This document shows positions 35,798 to 44,261 of a DNA stretch of 64,000 nucleotides, piece by piece. The notes beneath the pieces were generated by a model. That model worked only from the letters and a program-made list of their open reading frames with translations. It was not told the DNA's origin and searched no databases. Origin of the DNA: Mucilaginibacter sabulilitoris. GTDB lineage: Bacteria > Bacteroidota > Bacteroidia > Sphingobacteriales > Sphingobacteriaceae. Position 1 is the first letter of the stretch. Each line of letters starts with the position of its first letter. The stretch covers positions 1,736,001 through 1,800,000 of the forward strand of contig NZ_CP139558.1 in the NCBI RefSeq assembly GCF_034262375.1, in the 5' to 3' direction. The position numbers and the translations under genes are program-made.

Positions 35798-35858
35798 GTT
35801 AAAGCTGGAAGCTTTAACCATGATTGCCACGAGTTACGCTACGCTAAACTCGCGGCAG
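35798..35858. repeat. Right REP-like arm flanking the RAYT pseudogene
   Basis: GTTAAAGCTGGAAGCTTTAAC, then CGAGTTACGCTACGCTAAACTCGCGGCAG, the inverted copy of the left arm. A partial extra copy (GCTAACTCATGGCAG) follows at about 35873-35888. Confidence 0.85.
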
Positions 35859-35888
35859 CTAAAGTTACACTATGCTAACTCATGGCAG

Positions 35889-36182
35889 CTAAAATTTTAT
35901 TTTAACGCTGAAATTGCAAATAGCTGATTATCAGGTGTTCATTAATGTTCACGGGGTTGTGAACGTGAACAGGATAAGGCTTTTCAATTACAGCTCAGGC
36001 TTTTTCCACTTCAATGCCATAAGCGACAAATTTTTCATCCAGCTATTGGGCAACTATCATTATATACATCTTATCTGCGTCATCTGCCTTGTAATCCCCT
36101 CTTAATCCATCCATAACAGTCATATTGTTGCAATTAGAAATATTTCGTGGAAATCTTGTACCTTATCATGGCTTTAAAAAAT
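35889..36182. other. Intergenic region upstream of hemC
   Basis: No gene recognised. A GTTCACGGGGTTGTGAACGTGAAC dyad lies at 35946-35969. Confidence 0.35.
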
Positions 36183-36190
36183 TAAATTTG
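36155..36190 (+). promoter_or_regulatory. Promoter of hemC-hemD
   Basis: A perfect -7 box TAAATTTG at 36183-36190, ending 23 nt before the TTG start. A possible -33 word CTTG is at 36155. The layout copies that of hemA. Confidence 0.6.
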
Positions 36191-36213
36191 CAACTGTAAA
36201 ACAAATCATTCTT

Positions 36214-37788
36214 TTGGACAGAACACTGATAATAGGAACCCGCGGCAGTGAATTGGCACTTTGGCAAGCTAATTTTGTAAAAGACAGCCTTGCCGCGATT
36301 AACGTTAACGCCGAACTAAAGATCATAAAAACCCAGGGCGATAGGATACTAAACCTAAGCTTTGATAAGTTAGAAGGTAAAGGTTTTTTCACCAAGGAAT
36401 TAGAAGAAGAATTATTGGCCGGTACCATTGATATTGCGGTACACTCGCACAAGGACCTGCCAACTGAAAACCCTCCGGGACTCATCATCGCAGCAGTTTC
36501 AGAACGGGAAGATCCGGCTGAACTGTTGTTGATCTTGAAAGATTGTGTAGATGTGCACCAAAAGCTTTCGGTAAAATACGGCGCTATTGTAGGCACATCA
36601 TCAAACAGGCGCAAGGCCCAGCTATTGGCTTACCGCCCCGACCTGGAGATAGAAGATCTGCGCGGCAACGTACCTACCCGTATAGGTAAGTTGCGCGATG
36701 AAAAATATGATGCCATTATGGTGGCGAAAGCAGGCGTAACACGCCTGGGTTTAAACCTGAGCGAGTTTCATGTAGAGGAATTAACTCCTGCTGAACTGAT
36801 TCCCGCACCGGCACAAGGCGCACTGGCTATCCAAATACGGGAAAGTAATCAAGACGTCTTTGAAATTCTGCAAGCCTTGCATCATCCTGACGTAGCCGAG
36901 GAACTGGCTGTTGAAAGAACAGTGCTGAAAATGTTTGGCGGCGGGTGTCATTTACCTTTAGGTTGCTATTGCCGTAGGGACGAAGGCATGTTCCAGGTGT
37001 TTACTTCAAAAGCGAATGAAGGTGATGAGTTCCCCGACAGATTGTTTATAGAAGCCCCAACCACCGAAGGGCTGGCCGAAAAGATAGTAGCCAAGTATGC
37101 TAAGGATCGTAAATTTCCATCAAAAGTATTTATCTCACGTGAACTGTCTGAACATAGTTATTTTAAAAAAGCTATGGAAAACCGGAATATCCAGGTAGAG
37201 GCCCGCTCGCTGATCCGTACCGTACCGGTAATTACCAGGTTTGATTCATACATATTAAAAAACATTGACTGGGTGTTCTTTTCCAGTAAAAATGCGGTAG
37301 AATATTTTTTTCAGTTAAACCCGCAATTCCCTAAAAAGGTAAAGTTTGGCGTAATGGGCAGCGGCAGCGAAGAGATGCTGCGCCGTAAAGGTTACTTTAC
37401 TGATTATGTGGGCGAAGGTACTGATACCGCCGAGGTTGCTGAAGAATTTGCCAAGCTGGCAAACGGGAAGATTGTGCTGTTCCCCGGTGCAGAAAGTCCG
37501 ATGAGGAGTATTCAGCAGGGGCTTTCGGCCGATACAAAGATCATTGATCTGCCGGTATATGAAACTGTGCTGGAAGAAGAAGTAGAAGCCAGCGGAGCGG
37601 ATGTTATGGTGTTTACCAGTCCGTCAAACGTAGAGGCCTACTTTGTTGATAACCTGCTCGATCCATATCAAAAGGTAGTGGCTATAGGTAAATCAACAGG
37701 GCGCAAATTTGATGAAATGGGTGTAAAATACACCCTGCCTTACTCACCCGACGAAGTTGGGTTGGCAGAGGCTGTGTTTGGGCTTTAG
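36214..37788 (+). CDS. hemC-hemD: Fused hydroxymethylbilane synthase / uroporphyrinogen-III synthase
   Basis: 524 residues. HemC (~1-300) polymerises four porphobilinogens to hydroxymethylbilane, with LIIGTRGSELALWQA, VHSHKDLPTE and the dipyrromethane-cofactor Cys245 in FGGGCHLPLG. HemD (~304-524) closes and inverts ring D: FISRELSEHSYF, VFFSSKNAVEYFF, VMVFTSPSNVEAYF. The frame is continuous across the junction, so this is a true fusion. The start is TTG at 36214: the HemC N terminus DRTLIIGTRGS begins immediately after it and only ATT is available upstream. hemB follows after 84 nt. Confidence 0.94.
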   Translation: MDRTLIIGTRGSELALWQANFVKDSLAAINVNAELKIIKTQGDRILNLSFDKLEGKGFFTKELEEELLAGTIDIAVHSHKDLPTENPPGLIIAAVSEREDPAELLLILKDCVDVHQKLSVKYGAIVGTSSNRRKAQLLAYRPDLEIEDLRGNVPTRIGKLRDEKYDAIMVAKAGVTRLGLNLSEFHVEELTPAELIPAPAQGALAIQIRESNQDVFEILQALHHPDVAEELAVERTVLKMFGGGCHLPLGCYCRRDEGMFQVFTSKANEGDEFPDRLFIEAPTTEGLAEKIVAKYAKDRKFPSKVFISRELSEHSYFKKAMENRNIQVEARSLIRTVPVITRFDSYILKNIDWVFFSSKNAVEYFFQLNPQFPKKVKFGVMGSGSEEMLRRKGYFTDYVGEGTDTAEVAEEFAKLANGKIVLFPGAESPMRSIQQGLSADTKIIDLPVYETVLEEEVEASGADVMVFTSPSNVEAYFVDNLLDPYQKVVAIGKSTGRKFDEMGVKYTLPYSPDEVGLAEAVFGL

Positions 37789-37866
37789 CCCCCCGACCCC
37801 TAAAGGGGAGGTTCATATTAAACAATTTAAATTTCAAGTCCTCTCCTTTGGAGAGGATTTAGGTGA
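37788..37866. repeat. GC-rich CCCCTAAAGGGG/CTCTCCAAAGGAGAGG palindrome
   Basis: Left arm GCCCCCCGACCCCTAAAGGGG and right arm CCTCTCCTTTGGAGAGG...GTGAGGC form an imperfect long hairpin between hemCD and hemB. The right half supplies the G-rich region in front of the hemB start. Confidence 0.65.
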
Positions 37867-37872
37867 GGCCAT

Positions 37873-38844
37873 ATGTTACAAAGACCACGTAGAAACCGGA
37901 AAAGTGAAGTGATACGCCAAATGGTGCAGGAAACACATGTTAGTGCTGCTAACCTGATATTCCCGCTGTTTATTGTTGATGGTACGTTTCAAAAAACGGA
38001 AGTAGCATCGATGCCGGGCATTTACCGTTATTCCATTGATAATTTATTGCGCGAAATAGAAAGCTGCCTTAAACTTGGTTTAAACTCTTTCGACCTGTTT
38101 CCTAATATTGAGGAATCGCTGAAAGATACTATGGCTACCGAAAGCCACCGCGATGATAGTTTATATCTAAGGGCCATCCGCGAGGTTAAAAAGAACTTTC
38201 CGGAGGCTTGCGTTATCACTGATGTTGCCATGGATCCATATAGCAGCGACGGACATGATGGTATAGTTAAAAACGGTGAGATCCTGAATGACGAAACGCT
38301 GGAAGTGTTAGGCAAAATGGCATTGGCTCACGCCCAATGCGGCGCGGATATCATCGCCCCATCTGATATGATGGATGGCCGTGTAGGATATATTCGTAAA
38401 GTGCTGGATGAAAACAGTTTTACAAACGTTTCTATCATGTCATATTCGGCTAAGTATGCAAGCGCTTTTTATGGTCCGTTCAGGGATGCCTTAAATTCGG
38501 CTCCTAAATTTGGGGATAAAAAAACTTACCAAATGAACCCTGCCAACCAGCGTGAAGCACTAATAGAAGCTAACCTTGACGAATTGGAAGGCGCTGACTT
38601 TTTAATGATAAAACCGGCACTGCCTTACCTTGATGTTATTAAATTAATAAAAGACAACACCGAATTGCCGGTTGCGGCATACAATGTAAGCGGCGAGTAT
38701 GCCATGATCAAAGCCGCCATACAAAAAGGTTGGCTTAACGAGCAACGCGCCATTACCGAAGTACTTACCAGCATCCGCAGGGCAGGTGCCACGGCTATAT
38801 TAACCTATCACGCCAAAGAGGTGCTGGAGAATAAATGGCTTTAA
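37873..38844 (+). CDS. hemB: Porphobilinogen synthase (delta-aminolevulinate dehydratase)
   Basis: 323 residues. It condenses two 5-aminolevulinate molecules to porphobilinogen. Active-site segments are SYSAKYASAFYGPFRDA and DFLMIKPALPYLDVI, carrying the two Schiff-base lysines. DVAMDPYSSDGHDGI lacks the Cys-rich zinc site of some orthologues (here DPYSSDGH), pointing to the magnesium-type enzyme. RRNRKSEVIRQMVQE is the usual N terminus. Confidence 0.96.
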   Translation: MLQRPRRNRKSEVIRQMVQETHVSAANLIFPLFIVDGTFQKTEVASMPGIYRYSIDNLLREIESCLKLGLNSFDLFPNIEESLKDTMATESHRDDSLYLRAIREVKKNFPEACVITDVAMDPYSSDGHDGIVKNGEILNDETLEVLGKMALAHAQCGADIIAPSDMMDGRVGYIRKVLDENSFTNVSIMSYSAKYASAFYGPFRDALNSAPKFGDKKTYQMNPANQREALIEANLDELEGADFLMIKPALPYLDVIKLIKDNTELPVAAYNVSGEYAMIKAAIQKGWLNEQRAITEVLTSIRRAGATAILTYHAKEVLENKWL

Positions 38845-38846
38845 AT

Positions 38847-38919
38847 AAGTCAAAATTCAAAAGTGAAAATTCAAAACAAATACTGAATTTCTGACTTTTG
38901 AATTTTGATTTTATGACTT
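38847..38919. repeat. Word-repeat palindrome between hemB and hemL (AATTCAAAAGT)
   Basis: Arms 38847-38864 (AAGTCAAAATTCAAAAGT) and 38894-38919 are inverted. The right arm ends 6 nt before the hemL start, so the hairpin would mask or precede the start in mRNA. Confidence 0.7.
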
Positions 38920-38925
38920 ATAAAG

Positions 38926-40296
38926 ATGTTAGATTCAATAAAAAAAATGTTTTCGGGAGAGGCTAATGAGCCATTGAACACAACGGGAAAGCCTGATATC
39001 AGCAGGGAAAAATCTGCAGAACTGTATGCTAAGGCAAAAACGTATTTCCCTGGTGGAGTTAACTCACCAGTAAGGGCATTCAAATCTGTTTATGGCACTC
39101 CTTTATTTATACAAAAAGGTGATGGCAGCCATATTTGGGATGCCGATGGAAATGAATTTATTGATTTTTGCTGCTCCTGGGGACCACTTATCTTAGGCCA
39201 TAACAATACCAAAGTAAGAGAAAAGGTTACAGAAGTAATGCAAAACGGCATGTCGTTCGGGGCACCAACCGCCTTGGAAAATGAACTGGCCGAACTGATA
39301 CTGAAGAACAATAAATTGATTGAAAAGCTGCGTTTTGTGAGCTCCGGTACCGAGGCTGTGATGTCGGCCATCAGGCTGGCAAGAGGTTATACCAAACGCG
39401 ATAAAATATTAAAGTTTGAGGGCTGTTACCATGGTCATGTGGATGCCCTGTTGGTTAAAGCCGGCTCGGGACTTGTAACCTTTGGCGAAACGTCATCTGC
39501 AGGTGTACCCAAATCATTTGCCGATGAAACCATAGTGGTATCATTAAATGATAAGGAAGCTTTAACCAAGGCCTTTGAAGAGTTTAAAGATCAGATAGCA
39601 GCCATTATTATAGAGCCTATACCTGCTAATAATGGTCTGTTGCTGCAGGAAAAAGAATACCTGCAGTTTTTGCGTGATGTATGTACACAAAACGGTACCC
39701 TGCTGATATTTGATGAGGTAATTTCGGGCTTCAGGGTGGGTTTTGAAGGAGCGTCGGGCCATTATGGCATCAAGCCGGATATTATTACCTATGGCAAAAT
39801 TATAGGCGGCGGTATGCCGGTTGGAGCCTACGGGGCATCAGCTACTATTATGGGTAATATATCGCCGGATGGTGCTGTTTATCAGGCCGGTACATTGTCT
39901 GGTAACCCTGTGGCAATGGCCGCGGGTATTGCTCAATTGAGCGAGTTGCTAAGAATGGGCTTTTATCGCGACCTGAACAATAAAACAGAGGAGTTCAGGG
40001 AATCGGTACAGCGTTTTGCTACGGCGCGTAACTATAAGTTCAAAGTGTTCGGTATTGGGTCTATATTCTGGTTTGCTTTTACAGATAAAGAGTATATTCG
40101 TAAAGCTGAAGATATTGACGCTGCCAGTATGGAAAAATTTAAAAAGTTCCACCGCGAATTGATAAACCGCGGTATTTACCTGGGGCCATCAGGCTACGAG
40201 GTGGGCTTTATATCATCGGCACACACCAAAATAGACCTGGAGAAAACAAAACGTGCTATATTTGATAGTCTTGATTTAGTATTTAACGGGAAGTAA
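38926..40296 (+). CDS. hemL: Glutamate-1-semialdehyde 2,1-aminomutase
   Basis: 456 residues of a class-III PLP enzyme that makes 5-aminolevulinate from glutamate-1-semialdehyde. Visible are PGGVNSPVRAF, SSGTEAVMSAIRLARG, FDEVISGFRVG and the PLP Lys291 in TYGKIIGGGMPVGAYG. The ATG at 38926 adds a ~25-residue charged N-terminal stretch (KKMFSGEANEPLN) before the usual start; an internal ATG at 38947 is an alternative. It acts directly after HemA, encoded 4 kb upstream. Confidence 0.96.
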   Translation: MLDSIKKMFSGEANEPLNTTGKPDISREKSAELYAKAKTYFPGGVNSPVRAFKSVYGTPLFIQKGDGSHIWDADGNEFIDFCCSWGPLILGHNNTKVREKVTEVMQNGMSFGAPTALENELAELILKNNKLIEKLRFVSSGTEAVMSAIRLARGYTKRDKILKFEGCYHGHVDALLVKAGSGLVTFGETSSAGVPKSFADETIVVSLNDKEALTKAFEEFKDQIAAIIIEPIPANNGLLLQEKEYLQFLRDVCTQNGTLLIFDEVISGFRVGFEGASGHYGIKPDIITYGKIIGGGMPVGAYGASATIMGNISPDGAVYQAGTLSGNPVAMAAGIAQLSELLRMGFYRDLNNKTEEFRESVQRFATARNYKFKVFGIGSIFWFAFTDKEYIRKAEDIDAASMEKFKKFHRELINRGIYLGPSGYEVGFISSAHTKIDLEKTKRAIFDSLDLVFNGK

Positions 40297-40392
40297 GACC
40301 CCACCCAACCCTCCCGAAGGAGAGGGCTTTGAATTGGGGAATGAAATTTAAATTAAAAGTCGACCCTTTCGGGAAGATTTAGAGGGGATTAT
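40297..40392. repeat. CTCCCGAAGGAGAGGG / CCCTTTCGGG palindrome
   Basis: Left arm CCAACCCTCCCGAAGGAGAGGGC and right arm GTCGACCCTTTCGGGAAGATTTAGAGGGG flank an AT-rich loop. Same family as 37788-37866. The right arm ends just before the histidine-kinase start. Confidence 0.6.
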
Positions 40393-40395
40393 AAA

Positions 40396-41271
40396 ATGAA
40401 GAAGCCATTTATTATTTTTTATGCGCTCATCATATACGCCATATCCGAATTGGTTTGGTGGGGGTATATGCTGATGAAATTGCAGCCTGAACGCATCGGG
40501 ATGATCCTTGGTGAGGGCTCCATGTTTATATTGATATTTGTGGTTGGGGCTTATAGCCTGCACGCGTCTATCAACAAAGAGCGTAAACTGCAGGAACAGA
40601 AAAAGAATTTCTTGCTTTCGGTTACGCATGAGCTAAAATCGCCGTTGGCATCTATCAAAATATTGCTGCAAACCATTCAAAAACGGACTTTAACAAAAGA
40701 GCAGCTTGTTGATTTTATTGATAAATCATTATTGGATGTGGAGCGGCTGGATGATATGGTTGAAAATATGTTGCTGGCGTCAAAAATTGATAACCGCTCC
40801 TATACTTTCCCTAAGGCCAGTTTTAACCTTTCTGTATTGGTTGATAGTATTGTTAACCGTTTACAGATCACCAAATGCGATTGCAACCAGCAGATAATTG
40901 ATGCCGAGATTGAACCGAAAATAGAGATCACCGGTGATAAATTTGCGTTAACATCGGTGGTTACAAATCTTATTGAAAATGCTGTTAAATACTCCAGCCC
41001 GTGCTCTGCAGTAGGAGTTAAGCTGTTTTCAAAAGACGACCGGGTTTTCCTGGAAGTAGCCGATCAGGGTATTGGAATAGCCGATAATGAAAAAACACGT
41101 ATTTTCGATAAGTTTTACCGTGTGGGCAGTGAGGATACCCGTAACACCAAGGGTACCGGACTGGGCCTTTATATTGTAAAAGAAGTACTTGATAAACACC
41201 ATGCCAGCATTAGGGTTAGGGATAACCGCCCCGCAGGCAGTGTTTTTGAAGTTGTTTTTGGATTAACCTAA
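40396..41271 (+). CDS. Small two-helix sensor histidine kinase
   Basis: 291 residues. Two membrane helices (~3-26 and ~37-57) with almost no external loop, then HisKA (His in SVTHELKSPLASIKILLQ) and HATPase (NLIENAVKYSS, DQGIGIAD, GTGLGLYIVKEVL). There is no extracytoplasmic sensor domain, so it may sense the membrane or an intracellular signal. Its partner regulator lies 13 nt downstream, and both sit between hemL and hemE. Confidence 0.94.
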   Translation: MKKPFIIFYALIIYAISELVWWGYMLMKLQPERIGMILGEGSMFILIFVVGAYSLHASINKERKLQEQKKNFLLSVTHELKSPLASIKILLQTIQKRTLTKEQLVDFIDKSLLDVERLDDMVENMLLASKIDNRSYTFPKASFNLSVLVDSIVNRLQITKCDCNQQIIDAEIEPKIEITGDKFALTSVVTNLIENAVKYSSPCSAVGVKLFSKDDRVFLEVADQGIGIADNEKTRIFDKFYRVGSEDTRNTKGTGLGLYIVKEVLDKHHASIRVRDNRPAGSVFEVVFGLT

Positions 41272-41284
41272 ATGAAAAAGTAAT

Positions 41285-41992
41285 ATGCCAAACAAGAAAA
41301 GAATTTTATTAGCCGAAGACGAAGAACATTTGTTGGAAGCCATCAAACTTAACCTTGAGCTGGAGGGTTATAAAGTTTCTACAGCTAAAAACGGTAAAAA
41401 AGCGCTGCAGTTATTTAAGGAAGAACGTTTTAACCTCGTGATATTGGATGTAATGATGCCCGAAATTGATGGCTTTGTGGTTGCCGAAACTATCAGGCTT
41501 GAAAATACGGATGTACCCATTATGTTTTTAACCGCTAAAAACACCAATGAGGATAAGATTGCAGGTTTGAAAAAGGGGGCCGATGATTACCTTACCAAAC
41601 CTTTTAACCTGGAAGAGTTAATATTAAGGGTAAATAACCTGGTAAAACGCAGCCTGAAAGGTGAAGACCTTAAGGAGTTTAACAGTTATAAGATTGGCGA
41701 TAAAACCATCCACTTTAACTCATTTGAGCTGGTAAATGCAGATGAAACTATTACACCGCTTACCAAAAAAGAAACCATGCTGCTGAAACTGCTTATTGAA
41801 CGCAGAAACGATGCAGTATCGCGCGAACAGATCCTGGAAACGGTTTGGAATTATGACGTATATCCTTCAACCCGTACTATCGATAATTTTATCCTAACCT
41901 TCCGTAAATATTTTGAACCAGATCCTAAGAATCCGGTTTATTTTCACTCTATCCGTGGTGTAGGCTATAAATTTACCGATAATCAGCATTAA
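41285..41992 (+). CDS. OmpR-family response regulator
   Basis: 235 residues: a receiver (LLAEDEEHLLEAI, Asp in LVILDVMMPEIDG, Lys in GADDYLTKPFNLE) and a C-terminal winged helix (TPLTKKETMLLKLLIERRNDAVSREQILETVWN... IRGVGYKF). The stop overlaps the next start by 1 nt. It presumably is phosphorylated by the kinase just upstream. Targets might include the surrounding hem genes, but no site was identified. Confidence 0.95.
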   Translation: MPNKKRILLAEDEEHLLEAIKLNLELEGYKVSTAKNGKKALQLFKEERFNLVILDVMMPEIDGFVVAETIRLENTDVPIMFLTAKNTNEDKIAGLKKGADDYLTKPFNLEELILRVNNLVKRSLKGEDLKEFNSYKIGDKTIHFNSFELVNADETITPLTKKETMLLKLLIERRNDAVSREQILETVWNYDVYPSTRTIDNFILTFRKYFEPDPKNPVYFHSIRGVGYKFTDNQH

Positions 41993-42513
41993 TGTTCAGT
42001 AATAGGGTACGTATATTTATCGCATTTGTTTTCCTGTTATCGTTTGGCTTGCTGGTATACCTGCGTATTTACGAACTCGCAGCGGTAGCAGTAATGATGA
42101 TCTTGCTGCTCATTTGGGATTACTTTAAGCAGGGAACCCTAATTGTGGCAGCCAAGTATTTTCATGCTAAAGATTATGCTAAAACCGAGGCCTCATTAAA
42201 AGAAATTACAAGGCCCGAATGGCTCAGTAAAAAACGACGCGGTTTTTATGAGTATATCTCGGGAGGGGTTTGCATACAAAAACAGGATTTTGAAGCTGCC
42301 GAAAGACATTATGAGCTTGCGGCTCAATATCCATTGCACACTGTTAATGATCACGTAGCGGCATTAGTTACAGTGGCAAACCTGAACATCAGGTTTGGTA
42401 ATTTTGAAAAAGCCAAAGCCTATTTACAGCTAACCGAAAAACACGAAGGAAAAATTTCTGCCAAAATGCAGGAAGTAATAGGTCGCCTTCATCAGGAATT
42501 AAAAAAACATTAA
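41992..42513 (+). CDS. Membrane-anchored TPR-like protein
   Basis: 173 residues: two N-terminal membrane helices (residues ~5-40), then a soluble helical part with TPR-like repeats (AKTEASLKEITRPEWL, FEAAERHYELAAQYP, FEKAKAYLQLTEKHEG). Its start overlaps the response-regulator stop (TAATG), so it is co-translated with the two-component pair and may assist signalling. Function unknown. Confidence 0.75.
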   Translation: MFSNRVRIFIAFVFLLSFGLLVYLRIYELAAVAVMMILLLIWDYFKQGTLIVAAKYFHAKDYAKTEASLKEITRPEWLSKKRRGFYEYISGGVCIQKQDFEAAERHYELAAQYPLHTVNDHVAALVTVANLNIRFGNFEKAKAYLQLTEKHEGKISAKMQEVIGRLHQELKKH

Positions 42514-42515
42514 AA

Positions 42516-42578
42516 CAGTAGAGACGCATTATATGCGTCTCTACAAAATAAACCGCAGAGACAGATTACATCTGTCTC
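42516..42578. repeat. Two tandem AGAGACGC-type hairpins before hemE
   Basis: GTAGAGACGCATTATATGCGTCTCTAC (42519-42545), then AGAGACAGATTACATCTGTCTC about 10 nt later. Each is a near-perfect hairpin with about 10-12-bp arms. A frame extension of hemE from 42533 would be translated from them. Confidence 0.75.
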
Positions 42579-42586
42579 CAATTATT

Positions 42587-43612
42587 ATGAGAGATTCGTT
42601 ATTAATAAAAGCAGCTTTTTCCGAAAAAACAGAACGCCCGCCGGTATGGATGATGCGCCAGGCAGGTCGTTTCATGAAAGAATACTGGGAAATAAAAAAC
42701 AAGTACTCTTTCCTGGAGATGTGCAAAACCCCAGAACTGGCCGCTGATGTTACCATGCTGCCGGTTAACTTATTAGGTATTGACGGAGCGATCCTGTTTT
42801 CGGACATATTGGTTACCGGAGAGGCTATGGGCGGAGATCTGAGCTTTACCAATGGCATTGGTCCTAAATTTGCCAACCCGGTACGTACACAGACCGATGT
42901 TGACAATCTGCGGACCGATGTGGTACACAAGCTACAATATGTGGCCGATGCTATTAAAGTGATACAACAACGCCTAAACGGCAGCATCCCACTTATTGGG
43001 TTTGCCGGTGCGCCGTTCACCGTTATGAGCTACCTGGTTGAAGGTGGTTCGACAAAAGATTTTAAGCTTACTAAGTTGATGCTGCACAATGAGCCCGAAC
43101 TGGCTCATCAGCTGCTTTCAAAAATTGCAGCAGTTACAGCCGACTACCTGAACATGCAGATAGCTGCCGGAGTAAATGCCGTGCAGATATTTGACAGCTG
43201 GGCACAAGCCCTGGCGTGGGATGATTACAAAGAATTTAGTCACCGTTATATCGCCGAGATTATCAGCAAGCTGAACCGTAAGGATATTCCGGTAATATCG
43301 TTCTGTAAAGGTAGCTCGGTATTCGCGCCTTTAATGGCCGAAGCTAAGCCCGATGTTATTTCTATCGATTGGAATGTTGACCTGCTTGATATTAAGAAAC
43401 GTTTACCCGGGGGAATAGCCGTTCAGGGTAATCTGGATCCGCATATATTATATGCCGATAAAAAAGTAATTAAAGACCGCATATATCGCCTGTTCGACCG
43501 GATGAAGGACGAGCAAGGTTTCATTTTTAACCTGGGCCACGGCATTATGCCCGATATCCCATTTGATAATGTGAAATACGCGGTGGAGATAATAAAAGAA
43601 TACACGAACTAA
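42587..43612 (+). CDS. hemE: Uroporphyrinogen decarboxylase
   Basis: 341 residues from the ATG at 42587. It removes four carboxyl groups from uroporphyrinogen III to give coproporphyrinogen III. Visible are RPPVWMMRQAGRFMKEYW (substrate Arg pair), FSDILVTGEAMG, FAGAPFTVMSYLVEGG, and the C-terminal GHGIMPDIP. The longer frame from 42533 is encoded by the hairpin repeats and is rejected. Confidence 0.95.
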   Translation: MRDSLLIKAAFSEKTERPPVWMMRQAGRFMKEYWEIKNKYSFLEMCKTPELAADVTMLPVNLLGIDGAILFSDILVTGEAMGGDLSFTNGIGPKFANPVRTQTDVDNLRTDVVHKLQYVADAIKVIQQRLNGSIPLIGFAGAPFTVMSYLVEGGSTKDFKLTKLMLHNEPELAHQLLSKIAAVTADYLNMQIAAGVNAVQIFDSWAQALAWDDYKEFSHRYIAEIISKLNRKDIPVISFCKGSSVFAPLMAEAKPDVISIDWNVDLLDIKKRLPGGIAVQGNLDPHILYADKKVIKDRIYRLFDRMKDEQGFIFNLGHGIMPDIPFDNVKYAVEIIKEYTN

Positions 43613-43616
43613 TTTA

Positions 43617-43702
43617 ATGTCATTGCGAGCGCAGCGTGGCAATCGCGACCCATACAGAGCGGTTTGCAAAGCTCGCGATTGCTTTGTTCCTCGCAATGAC
43701 AT
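43617..43702. repeat. GTCATTGCGAG-type palindrome between hemE and hemJ
   Basis: Left arm ATGTCATTGCGAGCGCAGCG and right arm TTCCTCGCAATGACAT enclose an inner dyad (GCAATCGCGA/CTCGCGATTGC). Same family as 50542-50623 and 55755-55838. Confidence 0.8.
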
Positions 43703-43723
43703 CATGTAACACAGGGGGGCTAT

Positions 43724-44257
43724 ATGTTCGAATACGTAAAAGCTATACACATCATTTTTGTAGTCTGCTGGATGGCGGGACTGTTTTATGCTGTACGGTT
43801 GTTTATCTATCATACAGAAGCGCAGGACAAGCCCGAGCCTGAGCGTAAAATACTTTCAGCCCAGTTTGAGATCATGGAGCGTAAGCTATGGTATATCATT
43901 GCGGTACCTTCCATGCTGCTTACTATAACTGCGGGTATCATTATGCTCATCCTACAGCCAGTCTGGTTGCAGCAGGGTTGGATGCATATTAAGCTAACCT
44001 TTGTAGTGCTTTTGGGCGTTTACCATCACATGTGCCAAAATAAAATTAAACAAATGGCTGGTGGCGTGTTTAAATGGACATCAACCCAGCTGCGCCTTTG
44101 GAATGAACTGGCTACCATATTCCTGTTCGCCATAGTTTTCCTGGTAGTACTCAAAAATTCGCTTAGTTGGATTTTTGGCGTCGTTGGCCTTATCGCTTTA
44201 GCGATTATATTGATGATAGCCGTAAAGATTTATAAGCGCTACAGGACAAAAAAATAA
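43724..44257 (+). CDS. hemJ: HemJ-type protoporphyrinogen IX oxidase (CopD-like membrane protein)
   Basis: 177 residues with four to five membrane helices. It starts YVKAIHIIFVVCWMAGLFYAVRLFIYH, with His9 matching the functionally important His of HemJ, and continues with FEIMERKLWYII and GWMHIKLTFVVLLGVYHHMC. HemJ oxidises protoporphyrinogen IX to protoporphyrin in the membrane of many bacteria lacking HemG/HemY. Position at the end of a hem cluster supports this over copper uptake. It converges with the next gene by 4 nt. Confidence 0.85.
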   Translation: MFEYVKAIHIIFVVCWMAGLFYAVRLFIYHTEAQDKPEPERKILSAQFEIMERKLWYIIAVPSMLLTITAGIIMLILQPVWLQQGWMHIKLTFVVLLGVYHHMCQNKIKQMAGGVFKWTSTQLRLWNELATIFLFAIVFLVVLKNSLSWIFGVVGLIALAIILMIAVKIYKRYRTKK

Positions 44258-44261
44258 GAAC

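Noticed and set aside
35914..36105. 63-codon frame before hemC
   Set aside because: Overlaps no conserved feature; looks like chance.
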